The translations under genes were made by a program, and so were the position numbers. From positions 198,228 to 262,227 of the forward strand of contig MZZL01000060.1 of assembly GCA_002749535.1 (NCBI GenBank): a stretch of DNA of 64,000 bases, in the 5' to 3' direction. Each line of letters begins with the position of its first letter. Position 1 is the stretch's first letter. Under the pieces are notes generated by a model that was not told the DNA's origin, made no database searches, and worked only from the letters and a program-made list of their open reading frames with translations. Source of the DNA: Apophysomyces variabilis (lineage: Eukaryota > Mucoromycota > Mucoromycetes > Mucorales > Mucoraceae). Shown here piece after piece: positions 22,830 through 33,328 of this stretch.

Positions 22830-24942
22830 TTATTTAGGACCAATCATCTGTTCAGGGCGGACCCATTGTTGGAACTGCTCTTCAGTTAAAACACCAAGAG
22901 AAATGGCAGCTTCCTTCAAGGTGGTGCCTTCCTTGTGTGCTTTCTATAATTAGACATAAGCAACTCGTCTCGCTACATTTACTTTCTTTCTTCCATACCT
23001 TAGCACACTTGGCAGCATTGTCATAACCAATGTGAGGGTTGAGGGCAGTGACAAGCATCAAGGACTGAAAACAGATAAACAGGAAGCATTGAGCTGATCG
23101 ATCTATGCAGACGGAGTATACTCTTTACCTCGTTCATGATGCTGTTGATCTTCTTCTCATTGGCTTCAATACCAACAACGCAATTCTTGGTGAAGGAAAC
23201 AGAGGCATCAGAAAGAAGACGGACAGATTGGATCAAGTTTTTGATCATGACGGGCTTGAAAACGTTGAGCTGGAAAAAGAGTGCAACGTAAATAAAACAG
23301 GATCTCAACCCACAAAATTTGATGGAACTTACTTCGAAGTGACCGTTGGAACCAGCGATGGAAACGGTGGTGTTGTTACCCATGACTTGGGAGCACACCA
23401 TGGTCATGGCTTCACACTGGGTGGGGTTAACCTTACCGGGCATGATGGAAGAACCAGGCTCATTCTCGGGCAAGGAAAGTTCACCAAGACCGCATCGGGG
23501 TCCAGAGCCAAGAAAACGGATATCGTTGGCAATCTTCATGAGAGACACGGCAACAGTGTTAAGAGCACCATGGGCTTCAACAATAGCATCGTGAGCAGCA
23601 AGAGCTTCGAACTATCCACACACAATCATTAACATTCTCTATCCTTATGAATTATGAACAGCGCCAGAACAAACCTTGTTAGGAGCGGTCTTGAAAGGCA
23701 AGCCGGTGATCTGAGCAATAGCATCAGCAACCTTGGCATCGAAACCCTTGCGGGTGTTAAGACCAGTGCCGACAGCAGTTCCACCCTGAGCAAGATAGTA
23801 CAAACGCTCAAGAGTACCCTCAACACGCTGGATGCCGTTAGTCAATTGCTGGACATAACCAGAGAACTCCTGGCCAAGGGTCAAAGGAGTGGCGTCTTGC
23901 AAGTGAGTACGACCAATCTTGATGATATGGTCGAATTCCTCAGCCTTCTTTTGAAGAGCATCACGCAATTGAGTCAAAGCGGGAAGGAGACGATGGTTGA
24001 TCTCAACCACGGCAGCAACATGCATGGCAGTAGGGAAACTGCAATTTACGATGTCAGGAACCGCGCTTTCTCTCGGTCGCAATATTTCTCTTTTCCCGTT
24101 AACTTACGTGTCATTGGAAGACTGGCTCATATTGACGTGATCGTTAGGATGGACAGGCTTCTTGCTACCGAGTTCACCACCGAGCAATTCAATGGCACGG
24201 TTGGAGATAACCTCATTGACGTTCATGCTAGAGGGGGCAGAGAGAGAAAAACAAATAACGTTAAGTTCCAGCTTCGATAGGTACCACCCAAAAGAACCGA
24301 AATAAATCCGTAAAAACTTACTTGGTCTGAGTGCCAGAGCCGGTTTGCCAGACAACGAGAGGGAAGTGGTCAATGAGCGTACCATCAATAACCTTAATTT
24401 TTTTTCCGGATTAAAAAATTAAAAATTGTCCATGTCTTATAGCCTTTCGGTTTGGTGTTACCTCGTCAGCAGCCTTTTGGATGGCTTCACCAACCTTGGG
24501 GTCCAAACCATAGGTCATGTTGACGGTGGCAGCGGCCTTCTTGAGCACGCCAAAGGCCTTGATCAAAGGCTCGGGCATACGCTCACGAGGACCACCGATA
24601 TCGAAGTTTTGCAGCGATCTTTAAAAGAATCATCAACAGTGTTTGTATTAGGGAACGTCGGACAGCTTTTAAAGAACTGCTTTTTTTTTCTTTCGATAGT
24701 TTACCTCTGGGTCTGAGCACCCCAGTATCTATCGGCAGGGACTTGAAGGTCACCGAACGTGTCACGCTCAGCACGGAACTTTTGCTGTTATTGTGTGAAA
24801 GGGGGAAATGTTTAGGAACCCGGTTGATTTTGATCACAAGTTCTTTGTAGCATACCAAGGCAATAGAAGCGGCACTGAAGAGACGTGTCTGACGTGTAGC
24901 AATGGTTTTCAACTGGTTGGTGGCAGACAATGAGCGCAACAT
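22830..24942 (-). CDS. FUM1: Fumarate hydratase, class II, mitochondrial
   Basis: Ten exons: 24856-24942, 24705-24784, 24462-24618, 24322-24392, 24108-24227, 23675-24038, 23333-23611, 23129-23269, 22999-23064 and 22830-22943. They sum to 492 aa. The enzyme hydrates fumarate to L-malate in the TCA cycle. The N terminus [20 protein letters not shown] is a basic, Ser/Arg-rich mitochondrial targeting sequence. Diagnostic motifs are [43 protein letters not shown], and the class signature [15 protein letters not shown] with the catalytic Ser loop. GSNGHFELNVFKP lies at an exon joint and confirms it. Fungal FUM1 products serve both mitochondria and cytosol; an internal start for a cytosolic form is not obvious here. 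Confidence 0.97.
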
Positions 24943-25745
24943 GGTTAACGTGAAAAATCGGAACGAAGGCTTCTCCACAACCATTAAAAAGAGCCGGGGT
25001 GTGGCCACAGGTTACAACTCCGAAATGACGTGACGGGGATTCCCGGAACCTCAGGGGCACGCCCATTTGACTCGGTTTTCCTTTCCTGGCTCTTACTCCT
25101 TTGAGACTTGGATCTTTAATGAATATTGCCGTATCAAGATAGATTTTATATTGCTGTATTCTATGTTGCGATTCATTGGTTAATACCCACCTATGCATTA
25201 GCTCTAAGACATGTAACTGTTTGAAGGACATCCTCTTTATTAGCTTCGAGTCGACCATGTTGTCTTTTATATCAAATGTATACGTACAGATCCAGGGACA
25301 CGCCACTCCATGGCAACAGGAGCTCCATACGTTTTGTTATAGTAAATGCAAGGTAACACAACGTTCTTTAAGGTCAAAATCTCATCCGCCGGCAAAAGAT
25401 ATAGAAGGATAGTTTAATTCGAAGTAATATCGTCCATCACGTGCATATTCTGCTCAATTTAAGACCATCATAGTAAAAAAGAAGCAACTTATTATTTTCT
25501 CAGCCTGATCTCTATGTGCACAAGCTATACTGTAAGAAAATGCTATGGCTCACAAGAATCCGGGCCGGCATTTGACAGCTGTCAGATCATTTATGGCCAA
25601 AAGTGATATGGCCCTTAAGAAAACTGATTCTCTTGATTGAAATTTCCAGAATAGCATCATGTAACACGTATAACAAAATCACAGATATAGAGACAACTTT
25701 TTGTAAAATAAATCCAATTGTATGCTACAAATAGGTGATTCCTTC
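24943..25745. other. Spacer between fumarase and RTF1
   Basis: AT-rich, about 800 bp. It contains the fumarase promoter and the RTF1 3' region. No further gene recognised. Confidence 0.5.
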
Positions 25746-27730
25746 TTACTCATAAAATGTTATCGGAATTTCTTTAGCAACCCGTGCTACCAATTGAGAG
25801 TAACTGATCTTCTCCTCAGGTGCATTCAATATATTGGCAGTATCCGACCTAGTAAACCCCCGTTAATATGGCAAACGGCAAAACTAGACAATAAGAAGCA
25901 AACTTACGTTGCTGCCGATGTCTCTTGCCCCTTTAGCGCTTGATTTGCACTCTGCAGCAATGCTTTCATTCGAAGCTCTGCTGCTTTCAACTCTACAGCG
26001 AGTGCTTCTGCTCTATCCTTCTCTCTATTACGTTTGTTCAAGTCGGCCCATATTTGCTGCCTCGTATCATCGTTTCCTGCGCCATAGCTCGTTCTTTCAT
26101 CCAACTCTTTCAGCTCCCTTGTGTATCGCTCGATATTCTCTGCCTCATTGTGACTTTTCGCATGCTCAAGAAGAACAAGTAATTGCGCTTTTTGCATTGC
26201 TACATTCGTGGAACCACCAGACACTGACCGCTTGTTCTGGATCATTTGAGCCACTTCTTTATCGTTCAATACATATTCTCGCGCGTGCTTTATGTCCTCT
26301 CTTTTCTGCTCCACATGATCCAATGTCGGTCCACGAACACGTTCCATCTCAAGCGTCTGGTTATAACGGGCAAATTCTTTCTGTACGGTTCTGTGAGTTC
26401 ATGAATCGTATCGCCAACGGATTCCTTACCTGTGTTACCGGTTGATTGGAAATGATGTCCATGGAGAATACTTTTTCTGCATTTCCGTGCCTTACTCGTA
26501 ATCCCTTTTTACTCCAAACACCTTCCGCAATTTTGTATGCCTTATGCCAAGAAGCGACCTCTAAAATAAAAAGTTCAAGGACTGCACTAAGTAGGCTCAA
26601 TGAGACATACCGACAACTTCACATAGTCTGTAAACGGGTGTCTTGTCGTCAGGATCCGGTCCGATGAACAGACGAACAAAAAGGCCTGCATCACTTGTAA
26701 GCGACTACCAATCTAAAACCCAATTTCCGGTTCAAACCTGGCACTGTGTTTTCAAAAAATGGAGCATACAGCCATTTTTCAACCATTTGTCTTGTCAGTA
26801 CAATGGACTGTATTTCTTCCAATGTTGGTGCCCTCATCTTTGCCTAAACGGTGCAGAACGGAGAAAGCACCTGATGAGTTATCCGGGTCTAAGTGGTCGC
26901 CCTTTACGAGTGAGGTTACCTTTGTGCTTTCTTCCTCCGAACGGTCCTCTTCATCGCCACTGTATTCATAATCGCTTTGTCCACTGTAACTGGATTTTCT
27001 TCGCTTCCTTCTTTCTGGACTCACTGATTCTCTGCTATGACGTTTCGAACGACTTTTATGTTTCTCCTCTCGTCTCCTCGTTAATTCTGAAAGCGCGCGG
27101 GCGGTGCCACTGCCTTTGGCTCTAGTTGATCCTAAAAGAAGAGCCATCAACAACAATTCCCGTATACAATGTTTCGTATCGTTTTAAAAGCTTACGTCTC
27201 GCAGTATCTTCTCTACGTCCATCTTTCAACAATTTTCGAACTTCCAATCTCTCTAGGTTCCTCTGTCTTTCTTCCGAACGTTCACTCAAAATACGTTCTC
27301 TTTCCACTTCAGGTAGAGCAAGTAACCTAATTTCCAAACAGTATTAGCTATCGGAGAACATTCTGTACATGGGGTGATTTACCTTCGTCTATCCTCCTCA
27401 TCTTTGTACAGATCGGGGCCGTATTCATCGATGCCCTCTTCATCCTCCGATTGGTTGGCTTCGTCTCCAGAGTAAGCACCCTCTTCCTCTTCCTCTTCAG
27501 AATCAGAAACGCTACAAATTTACAGCCGTGTTAGAGAATTCATCGCTTTTTCTTTCATTGATGTTCGATATGTACTATTTTTTGGTTCTAGCTTTTGATC
27601 TTGACGTCGCATTCGATGATTTCGTAGTGCTTCCCCCTCCTGTGTAGCTGCCTTCGTGCCCGTTGGAGTTTTCATTCCCGGGGGCTTCCTTATCAGCAAG
27701 CGAAAGGATCAGATCGTCGATGTTCTCCAT
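25746..27730 (-). CDS. RTF1: RTF1, Plus3-domain subunit of the Paf1 complex
   Basis: Nine exons: 27576-27730, 27383-27511, 27196-27326, 26920-27131, 26738-26843, 26611-26685, 26430-26560, 25908-26380 and 25746-25848, summing to 504 aa. The protein travels with RNA polymerase II and promotes H2B ubiquitination. An acidic N-terminal part contains EYGPDLYKDEEDR and then LLALPEVERERILSERSEER, typical of the family. The Plus3 domain spans roughly residues 215-315, with LFVRLFIGPDP, VYRLCEVVE and HGNAEKVFSMDIISNQPVT. A charged coiled-coil C terminus follows. The ATG at 27730 is the first in frame. A stop codon straddles a strong donor (ACGTAAGT) at 25907, so the last exon (ending ITFYE) depends on splicing there. 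Confidence 0.92.
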
Positions 27731-28282
27731 TTGTGCTATTGGAAAGAAATGTAACTTCTCAGCGGTTTTATTTCCTGACGGGGCTTTCTTTTGGACATGG
27801 ACAGGCTGTGTCACGTGAGATCAATTCGTCCACCCACAATGCACGATTAATGGATGCGCTGATTGTTAAGGACAGACGAATACGGCTTTGAAACTTTTTT
27901 ACCTACAAACATTGTGTTTTATGATAAAATTTACGAAAGTCATTACTATAAACATAACAGTTATTTATCTCTTTCGCCGTATAGACAAAGTGAACTACAT
28001 GAAACAGGGCAAGATCATGTCCAAGTAAAAACCAGGAAGAGCAAAAAGCAAGTTTCCAATGAACGGGTAAACCAAGCATCTTCTTTAAACTAGCTTTTCC
28101 CAACCGTTTAGCGCGAGCATTTAAACTTCCATATCACATACACCCAATACCCGAACATTGAAATGACGATCATAGTAAGAAGAATTCAATCTATGTTGTA
28201 TTTGACATTTGTACAACGATTATTTTGACTTTGCTAACGTTTTACCAAACGCGCTATTGGTTCAACAATAATAATAACCATT
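27731..28282. other. Spacer between RTF1 and NDUFA12
   Basis: About 550 bp covering the RTF1 promoter and NDUFA12 3' region. Short frames only; none looks coding. Confidence 0.5.
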
Positions 28283-28849
28283 TCAGTCTCTAGCTTTTAC
28301 GACAGGTTCCCAAGCGTGCAACTTTTGTCTGGTAGTGTTGTAAGTCTTGTATGCTTTGGGGGTTCCGGAGTAGTTGGGAGTGGGTTCTCCCCACCACTTC
28401 TTGGGATCATGTTGCATTTCCGTAGGTGGTTCCTGCACAATTCTCGCCAACCACATGTGCCTAGCATCAAAGCGTTCTTTCTTAGATTATCCTATCACTT
28501 TTATCATACGTCGGTTTGTTCTATATATACCATGCAGGGTCGATATCGGCGCTGTCAGGGTTGACGCTGGCGAATTCCACCCAACGTTCGCGACCTAGAT
28601 AATGAATAAAAAATACGTTTTGTCAGAAAATTGGAATAGGGAAAGGAGATAGATGGGTATGAAGACAAAAAGTAAAAATTAGCAATGCGCACCAGAAATT
28701 TCGTCGTTGTTCTCGAAGTACTTGTTGCCATTTCTGTCGATGCCAATCAAGGGACCCCATTTGGTGTCGCCAATAGTGTTCATTTGCTTCAACGCGTTGG
28801 CAGGTCCAACCTTGATGACGTTTTTGATGGTTCGTCCGATGGTCGACAT
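28283..28849 (-). CDS. NDUFA12: NDUFA12 (B17.2) subunit of mitochondrial complex I
   Basis: Three exons, 28693-28849, 28531-28594 and 28283-28460, give 132 aa. This is an accessory subunit of the NADH:ubiquinone oxidoreductase matrix arm. Family motifs are VGTKxG-like DTKWGPLIGIDRNGNKYFENND, GRERWVEF with the spliced joint inside it, and AWHMWLARIVQEPPTE near the end. The C terminus NYSGTPKAYKTYNTTR is also family-like. Its presence implies that this organism keeps complex I, unlike Saccharomyces. The start at 28849 gives MSTIGRTIKNV, the usual short N terminus with no cleaved presequence. Confidence 0.93.
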
Positions 28850-29533
28850 GGTAGAGTGGGGAGCGAAAAGGTAGTGTTTGAAGAACGCCCTACGGGACCG
28901 TCCCCTCCAAAAAGCTTTTTTGCCCGAACAATTAGGCAAGGATAATTACGTCATCACATATTCGTCTAGGGACAGACCGAACTTGCACATCATGCACATT
29001 TTTTCTTTTCTTTTTCCCAAACCTCGGAAAACATTGAGCATGGAAAAGTTATATTGAATGCCGCAACGCTGTATAATCCAAAGATAGCCTTCAAAATGAT
29101 AAACAAGACTTGAATCGACTGCATAATTAAAGTACTATACTTTCATCGCGGATTTAATCCGTCGCCGCAGAGCTAGCTCCATGAAGTATCGGCAAACTAT
29201 AGCAATTTAGAATACTTTTTTGATCGTTCGAATAAGGACCGACACCAAGCACAAGGCTGGCGCAGGGAAAACGTTTGTACAGGAGTTTTTACTGCAAAGG
29301 ACCGGATGGACTAGGAACGATGTATATTCCGTTTGCCAAGAGCAGATTAATAGATGCCATACACAAAGGGCAAGGACTCTTAGGCGCAACAGCTATATTA
29401 GCACTGCTACGCTTGAAAGCCTGATGGATGGATTGAAAGAAAATATGAAGAATTGGCATAGAGTGTCAGTTAGCAGAAAAGCCACGATATCAAATAAAAA
29501 CAGCACCATTACATAGTGTGGCGCGCAAAAAAG
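28850..29533. other. Spacer upstream of NDUFA12
   Basis: No gene could be assigned. A coding-like stretch without a start occurs on the plus strand at about 29288-29428 (see findings). Confidence 0.4.
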
Positions 29534-29754
29534 CTATTGTATCCTTTTGCCTCCGTAACGTTCCTCTGTTTTCTCGTAACGTTCTTCTTGGTTTTGGAGA
29601 ACCTTACGAGCCCCTTGTTCTTGTGTGTACAATCGCCTTTGCAACGCGATTCATGCGCTTTACTTTAGCTAGCATTACAAACCAAACCCACACTTAAAAG
29701 GCGAATAGACGACCAATCAATCATTCTCCAGATTTCTAAAACGCCTAAAAGCAT
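29534..29754 (-). CDS. Possible two-exon small protein (47 aa)
   Basis: A hand-built model: exon 29714-29754, a 77-nt intron, and exon 29534-29636. The phase closes exactly and gives 47 aa. It starts MLLGVLEIWRMIDW and ends with a highly charged stretch QNQEERYEKTEERYGGKRIQ. The second exon has strongly coding-like codon use and an internal EERYxKxEERYG repeat. Such size and charge occur in small mitochondrial or membrane-complex subunits, but I recognise no family. The first exon is the weak part; an alternative upstream exon is possible. Confidence 0.3.
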
Positions 29755-30127
29755 GCTCCGGGCGCCTTTTCGCCACATGCAGCTTCATAAGTATGGGGCT
29801 TACGACTGGTTGATTTTAATAATGTAGAAAGGTTTGTATATCAAACATCGATTGTGGCATGAAGTAAAAAAGCAAAAGTTTTGCAAGAGGACTCTTTGAC
29901 TTGGGTATCAAACAGAAAAGGATTATGCACAGTTTCAGGTCGTTTTGCTTCGGTGGGATACATTAGCCAAAAGTAATGGATCAATGAACAAATTTTGAAA
30001 CTGTTGTATAACGATGACAGAGTTATGTTTTGTTTTGTTTACAGTGAAATTACGATACTTTATTTTTACTTTGTACATGGTTATCTTTTTCTTTTTTTTT
30101 TTCTTTTTGGTTTGTCCGTGTATATAT

Positions 30128-32510
30128 CTAATAGCCGACACCGGTCATGATGCCGTAGCCGAGAGTGAAAATGAGTATAGTACAAAAGATACTGGTAGGA
30201 ACGCCGACAATAAGGAAATCTTTGGTGGTAAGGTATGGTTTGCCGGTAGGGCTTTCCAACATCACAGCGGACATATTAGGGTAACCAGATACTGGAAGAC
30301 CCATGCCGGCAGAACAAGCAAGACCAGCACCCATCACCAGCAAGTTAGGATGGGGGGTTGGCAATTGCTGGCCGACTTGCTGGACAATGGGTACAACAAT
30401 AAGAGCAGCGACGGTGTGGGACACAAAGGTGGAGAAAACCAGAAGAAGGAAGGCAAAGATGGCGAGGATGGCAATGGGCTCGAGATTTTGTACACCATCT
30501 TTGATACGAAGAGCAATATCCTGAAGAAGACCAGAAGAGGTCACTGCGTTGCCTAGTGCCATACCACCTTGAGCAAGCACCACCACGGACCATAAGAAGG
30601 CATGAAGATCGTCTTTGCCAAGAATACGGGTACCAAAGAACATGAACAAGGGGATGGCAGCAATGATACCGGTATCACCGATATACGCTTCCATACTCGA
30701 CTCAGCACACCAAAGGGCAATGGTAGCAATGGTGATAAGCATGACATACACCTGTGTCCAGGTAACGCTTCCTTTGGTGGGCTTGATCTTGTTCAGATGA
30801 GGGCTTGCACGGTCGGGACGGTAGACAAGGAGCAAGATAGCCCAGCAGACGATGATACAAAGAATAGAGATAGGCAGAGCGACACCAAACCAGATACCCC
30901 ATCCTGGGTTAGGGTTCATGTACTGCAGCGTGACGATATTTTGTGGCGACGAGATAGGGGAAGTCATGCCACCGATGCAACTGGCCAAGGCAATACCGAG
31001 AATAAGACAGGGTGCAACCGGTGAGTTGTCAGGTAAGGTACGCAAAATAGGGTTAATGAGGGAGAAGCAGAGCACTGGCGTGGCCACGTTGGAGATCCAC
31101 ATGCACAAGAAACAAGCAACGCACATGATCGCCAGAAGCACCCATCTTGGCCGTGTGCCGGCTCGAGAAAGGACATGCGAAGCAAAGGCTTTCGCAATCC
31201 CATACTTGGACAGAGCCGCAGCGATAGCAAAACCACCCAGAAGCATCATGATGGTACCGCTGAACATGGAAGCAAAGACGGCCTTGGCGGCTGCTTTGGC
31301 TGCCAGTTGACTTCCGTCCGCGTTACGCATGATACCGAGAGGAACGATCAGAAACGGGATCAGGAGAGAGGTAGCATAGAGAGGAACGGCTTCGGTGGCC
31401 CAAAGAATAGCAGCGAAGATGAGCAAGGCGAAACAGTAGTTTTCTTGACGATCGTTAAAGGTATTGACGTTGAGTAAGATGATGAACACCACGATGGCAA
31501 ATAGAAAGAAGAGGATTTCACGGAAAAGGTCAGCAACGATACGGTGTCTTGTGAATGGTATCTTGTAGGATTTGACGGGTTTGGGTTCTTTCACATGGGC
31601 GCCGAGTGTTTCACGCTCCTGGCGGACCATGTCTTTCCACACCGTATTGCGATCATATGTAATTTGGTCGCGCAAGTGGGATTTCATTTGTCGAATGGCC
31701 ACTGTGACATTGCCAGAACAGAAGGCATCGGCATAGATCCGTTCGACGCGTTCGATCTGACCTCGTAAGACTTCGATGGTCTGTGGCATAAATGGACGCG
31801 AATCAAGCACCATCTTTTTCAGATATTGCTGTTGTAAGTCGCCTTCGAGGACCTTGTCATGCTTTTTAAGGATCTTTTGGAAAGCGCTACGGTTCAGTTC
31901 CACATAGGATTCGAGTTCGGACAATGAAACGTAGAGGGAAATGATCTGGGCTCGGAGGTCAACCAAGGCTTCGACATCAGGATCTGCTGGATCTTCGGTA
32001 TGTGTTGTAAACCGTGACTCCATGGACATCTTGCGTTTAATCACTTTTTCTTTTTCTGTAACCTGGGTTTCAGGCAGATGGAGTGTGGAATCGAGACGTT
32101 CCAGTGGACTGTTCACCTGACTTGCTAAATGGTTTTCATCATTCTGACATATTGACAAGGTATTTTCCAATTCATCGATACGGCTGTAGAGCTCCAACTC
32201 TTTTTGTGTGTAAAAGTCGAACACTTTCTCCAACTGCATATCCAGCTCGTTCAAGAACAGATTACTGTTGGACACTTCATGTTTCTTCTTTTCCACATCG
32301 CCTGTGTTATTCGCTGCTTCGACTCGCTCTTTTTCCAGTTGAAAAATCAACTTTTTTAAATGATCATATCTAGTTGATTCATTTGCCAGGTTAATAAGAG
32401 TTGTTTTTTCTTTTGGGCGAAAGAGGGTAAAATTGAAAAACAACTTACGCAACATATTTATCTATCCAATCCGGTACTGCATTGAATTGGAGAGAATGTG
32501 AGAATTTCAT
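30128..32510 (-). CDS. SPX-domain phosphate transporter of the DASS family (Pho91/Pho87-like)
   Basis: Two exons, 32449-32510 and 30128-32369, give 767 aa. It is a low-affinity phosphate permease with a cytosolic SPX domain that senses inositol pyrophosphates. The short first exon supplies MKFSHSLQFNAVPDWIDKYVA, the exact start of an SPX domain, joined to YDHLKKLIFQLEKE. SPX continues to about residue 260, with KILKKHDK. A divalent-anion/Na+ symporter domain of about a dozen helices follows from residue 320, with NNVATPVL-like SNVATPVLCF, SPISSPQNIVT and STFVSHTVAALIVVPI, the paired ST/N-rich hairpins of DASS carriers. It sits at the vacuole or plasma membrane. The upstream region is duplicated and carries CACGTG boxes. 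Confidence 0.92.
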
Positions 32511-32602
32511 AATGCAAAAGAGATGCTATGGGAGGATGAAGTTAAAAAGATGAATGGAAATGGAGAAGAATAATAATGATAATAATGAAACAGACAAAAA
32601 AA

Positions 32603-32964
32603 ATAATCCGATGAAAAATTTATATAGCCATTGACATCTGAGCCAGAATTTATATAGTTTCTTTTTTTTTTTTTGTGTCTTTGTCAACGTAACGCAGGAT
32701 AATAAAGCGGCGCGAAAGGGGGATGTATAACCCTATTTGTTAGTCAAACCCTTCTATGATTGGATTGTGCGGGACCGCACACGATCTCACGTGTGGCAAA
32801 ACTATCGGGTTTAATTCGCCCGCGCAACGGTAATCTATTCTAATCACCAATAAGATATCAAATAGAGTACTGGAACATGAGCTGAGCAAGAAAAAAAAAA
32901 AAAAAGAAACTATATAAATTCTGGCTCAGATGTCAATGGCTATATACATTTTTCATCGGATTAT
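32603..32964. repeat. 59-bp inverted repeat flanking a unique block
   Basis: The left arm (32603-32661) and right arm (32906-32964) are reverse complements with one mismatch (TTTATATAG against TGTATATAG). The arms extend into T- and A-tracts on both sides. They enclose the first copy of the 216-bp block at 32675-32890. The left arm begins 93 bp above the phosphate-transporter start codon. Confidence 0.9.
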
Positions 32965-33194
32965 TTTTTTTTTTTTTTGTGTCTTTGTCAACGTAACGCA
33001 GGATAATAAAGCGGCGCGAAAGGGGGATGTATAACCCTATTTGTTAGTCAAACCCTTCTATGATTGGATTGTGCGGGACCTCACACGATCTCACGTGTGG
33101 CAAAACCATCGGGTTTAATTCGCCCGCGCAACGGTAATCTATTCTAATCACCAATAAGATATCAAATAGAGTACTGGAACATGAGCTGAGCAAG
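32675..33194. repeat. 216-bp direct repeat in the phosphate-transporter upstream region
   Basis: Copy 1 is 32675-32890 and copy 2 is 32979-33194, offset 304. They differ at two positions that I could find (GGACCGCAC/GGACCTCAC and AAAACTATC/AAAACCATC). Each contains the CACGTG box and a poly-A edge. Near identity suggests a recent duplication. Between the copies lies the right inverted arm, so the full order is arm, block, reversed arm, block. Confidence 0.93.
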
Positions 33195-33328
33195 AAAAAA
33201 AAAAAGCAGCGATATCAGAGAGAGCCGATAGACATTTATCCAAGTTTGACTCAGGCAAGAGAATTCAGGGAAAAGGGAAAAAAAAGTAGATCGCGGGGGA
33301 GTGGACACCCAATCATTAATCGCACGTG
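32788..33328. promoter_or_regulatory. Three CACGTG (bHLH, Pho4-type) boxes
   Basis: CACGTG occurs at 32788-32793, 33092-33097 and 33323-33328. The first two are the same site in the two direct-repeat copies (context CTCACGTGTGG); the third (CGCACGTGTAG) is outside. In yeast, Pho4 binds CACGTG upstream of phosphate genes. Their placement about 280-820 bp above an SPX phosphate transporter fits such control, but the six-base site is also read by other bHLH factors. Confidence 0.5.

Noticed and set aside
23105..24280. Long plus-strand open frames opposite the fumarase gene
   Set aside because: Antisense shadows of the well-supported fumarase exons. They share its codon pattern and cross its introns.
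29220..29516. 98-codon plus-strand frame
   Set aside because: It has no ATG start; another frame in the same place looks more coding-like.
30602..31310. Open frames opposite the phosphate-transporter gene
   Set aside because: Antisense shadows of a strongly supported single exon.
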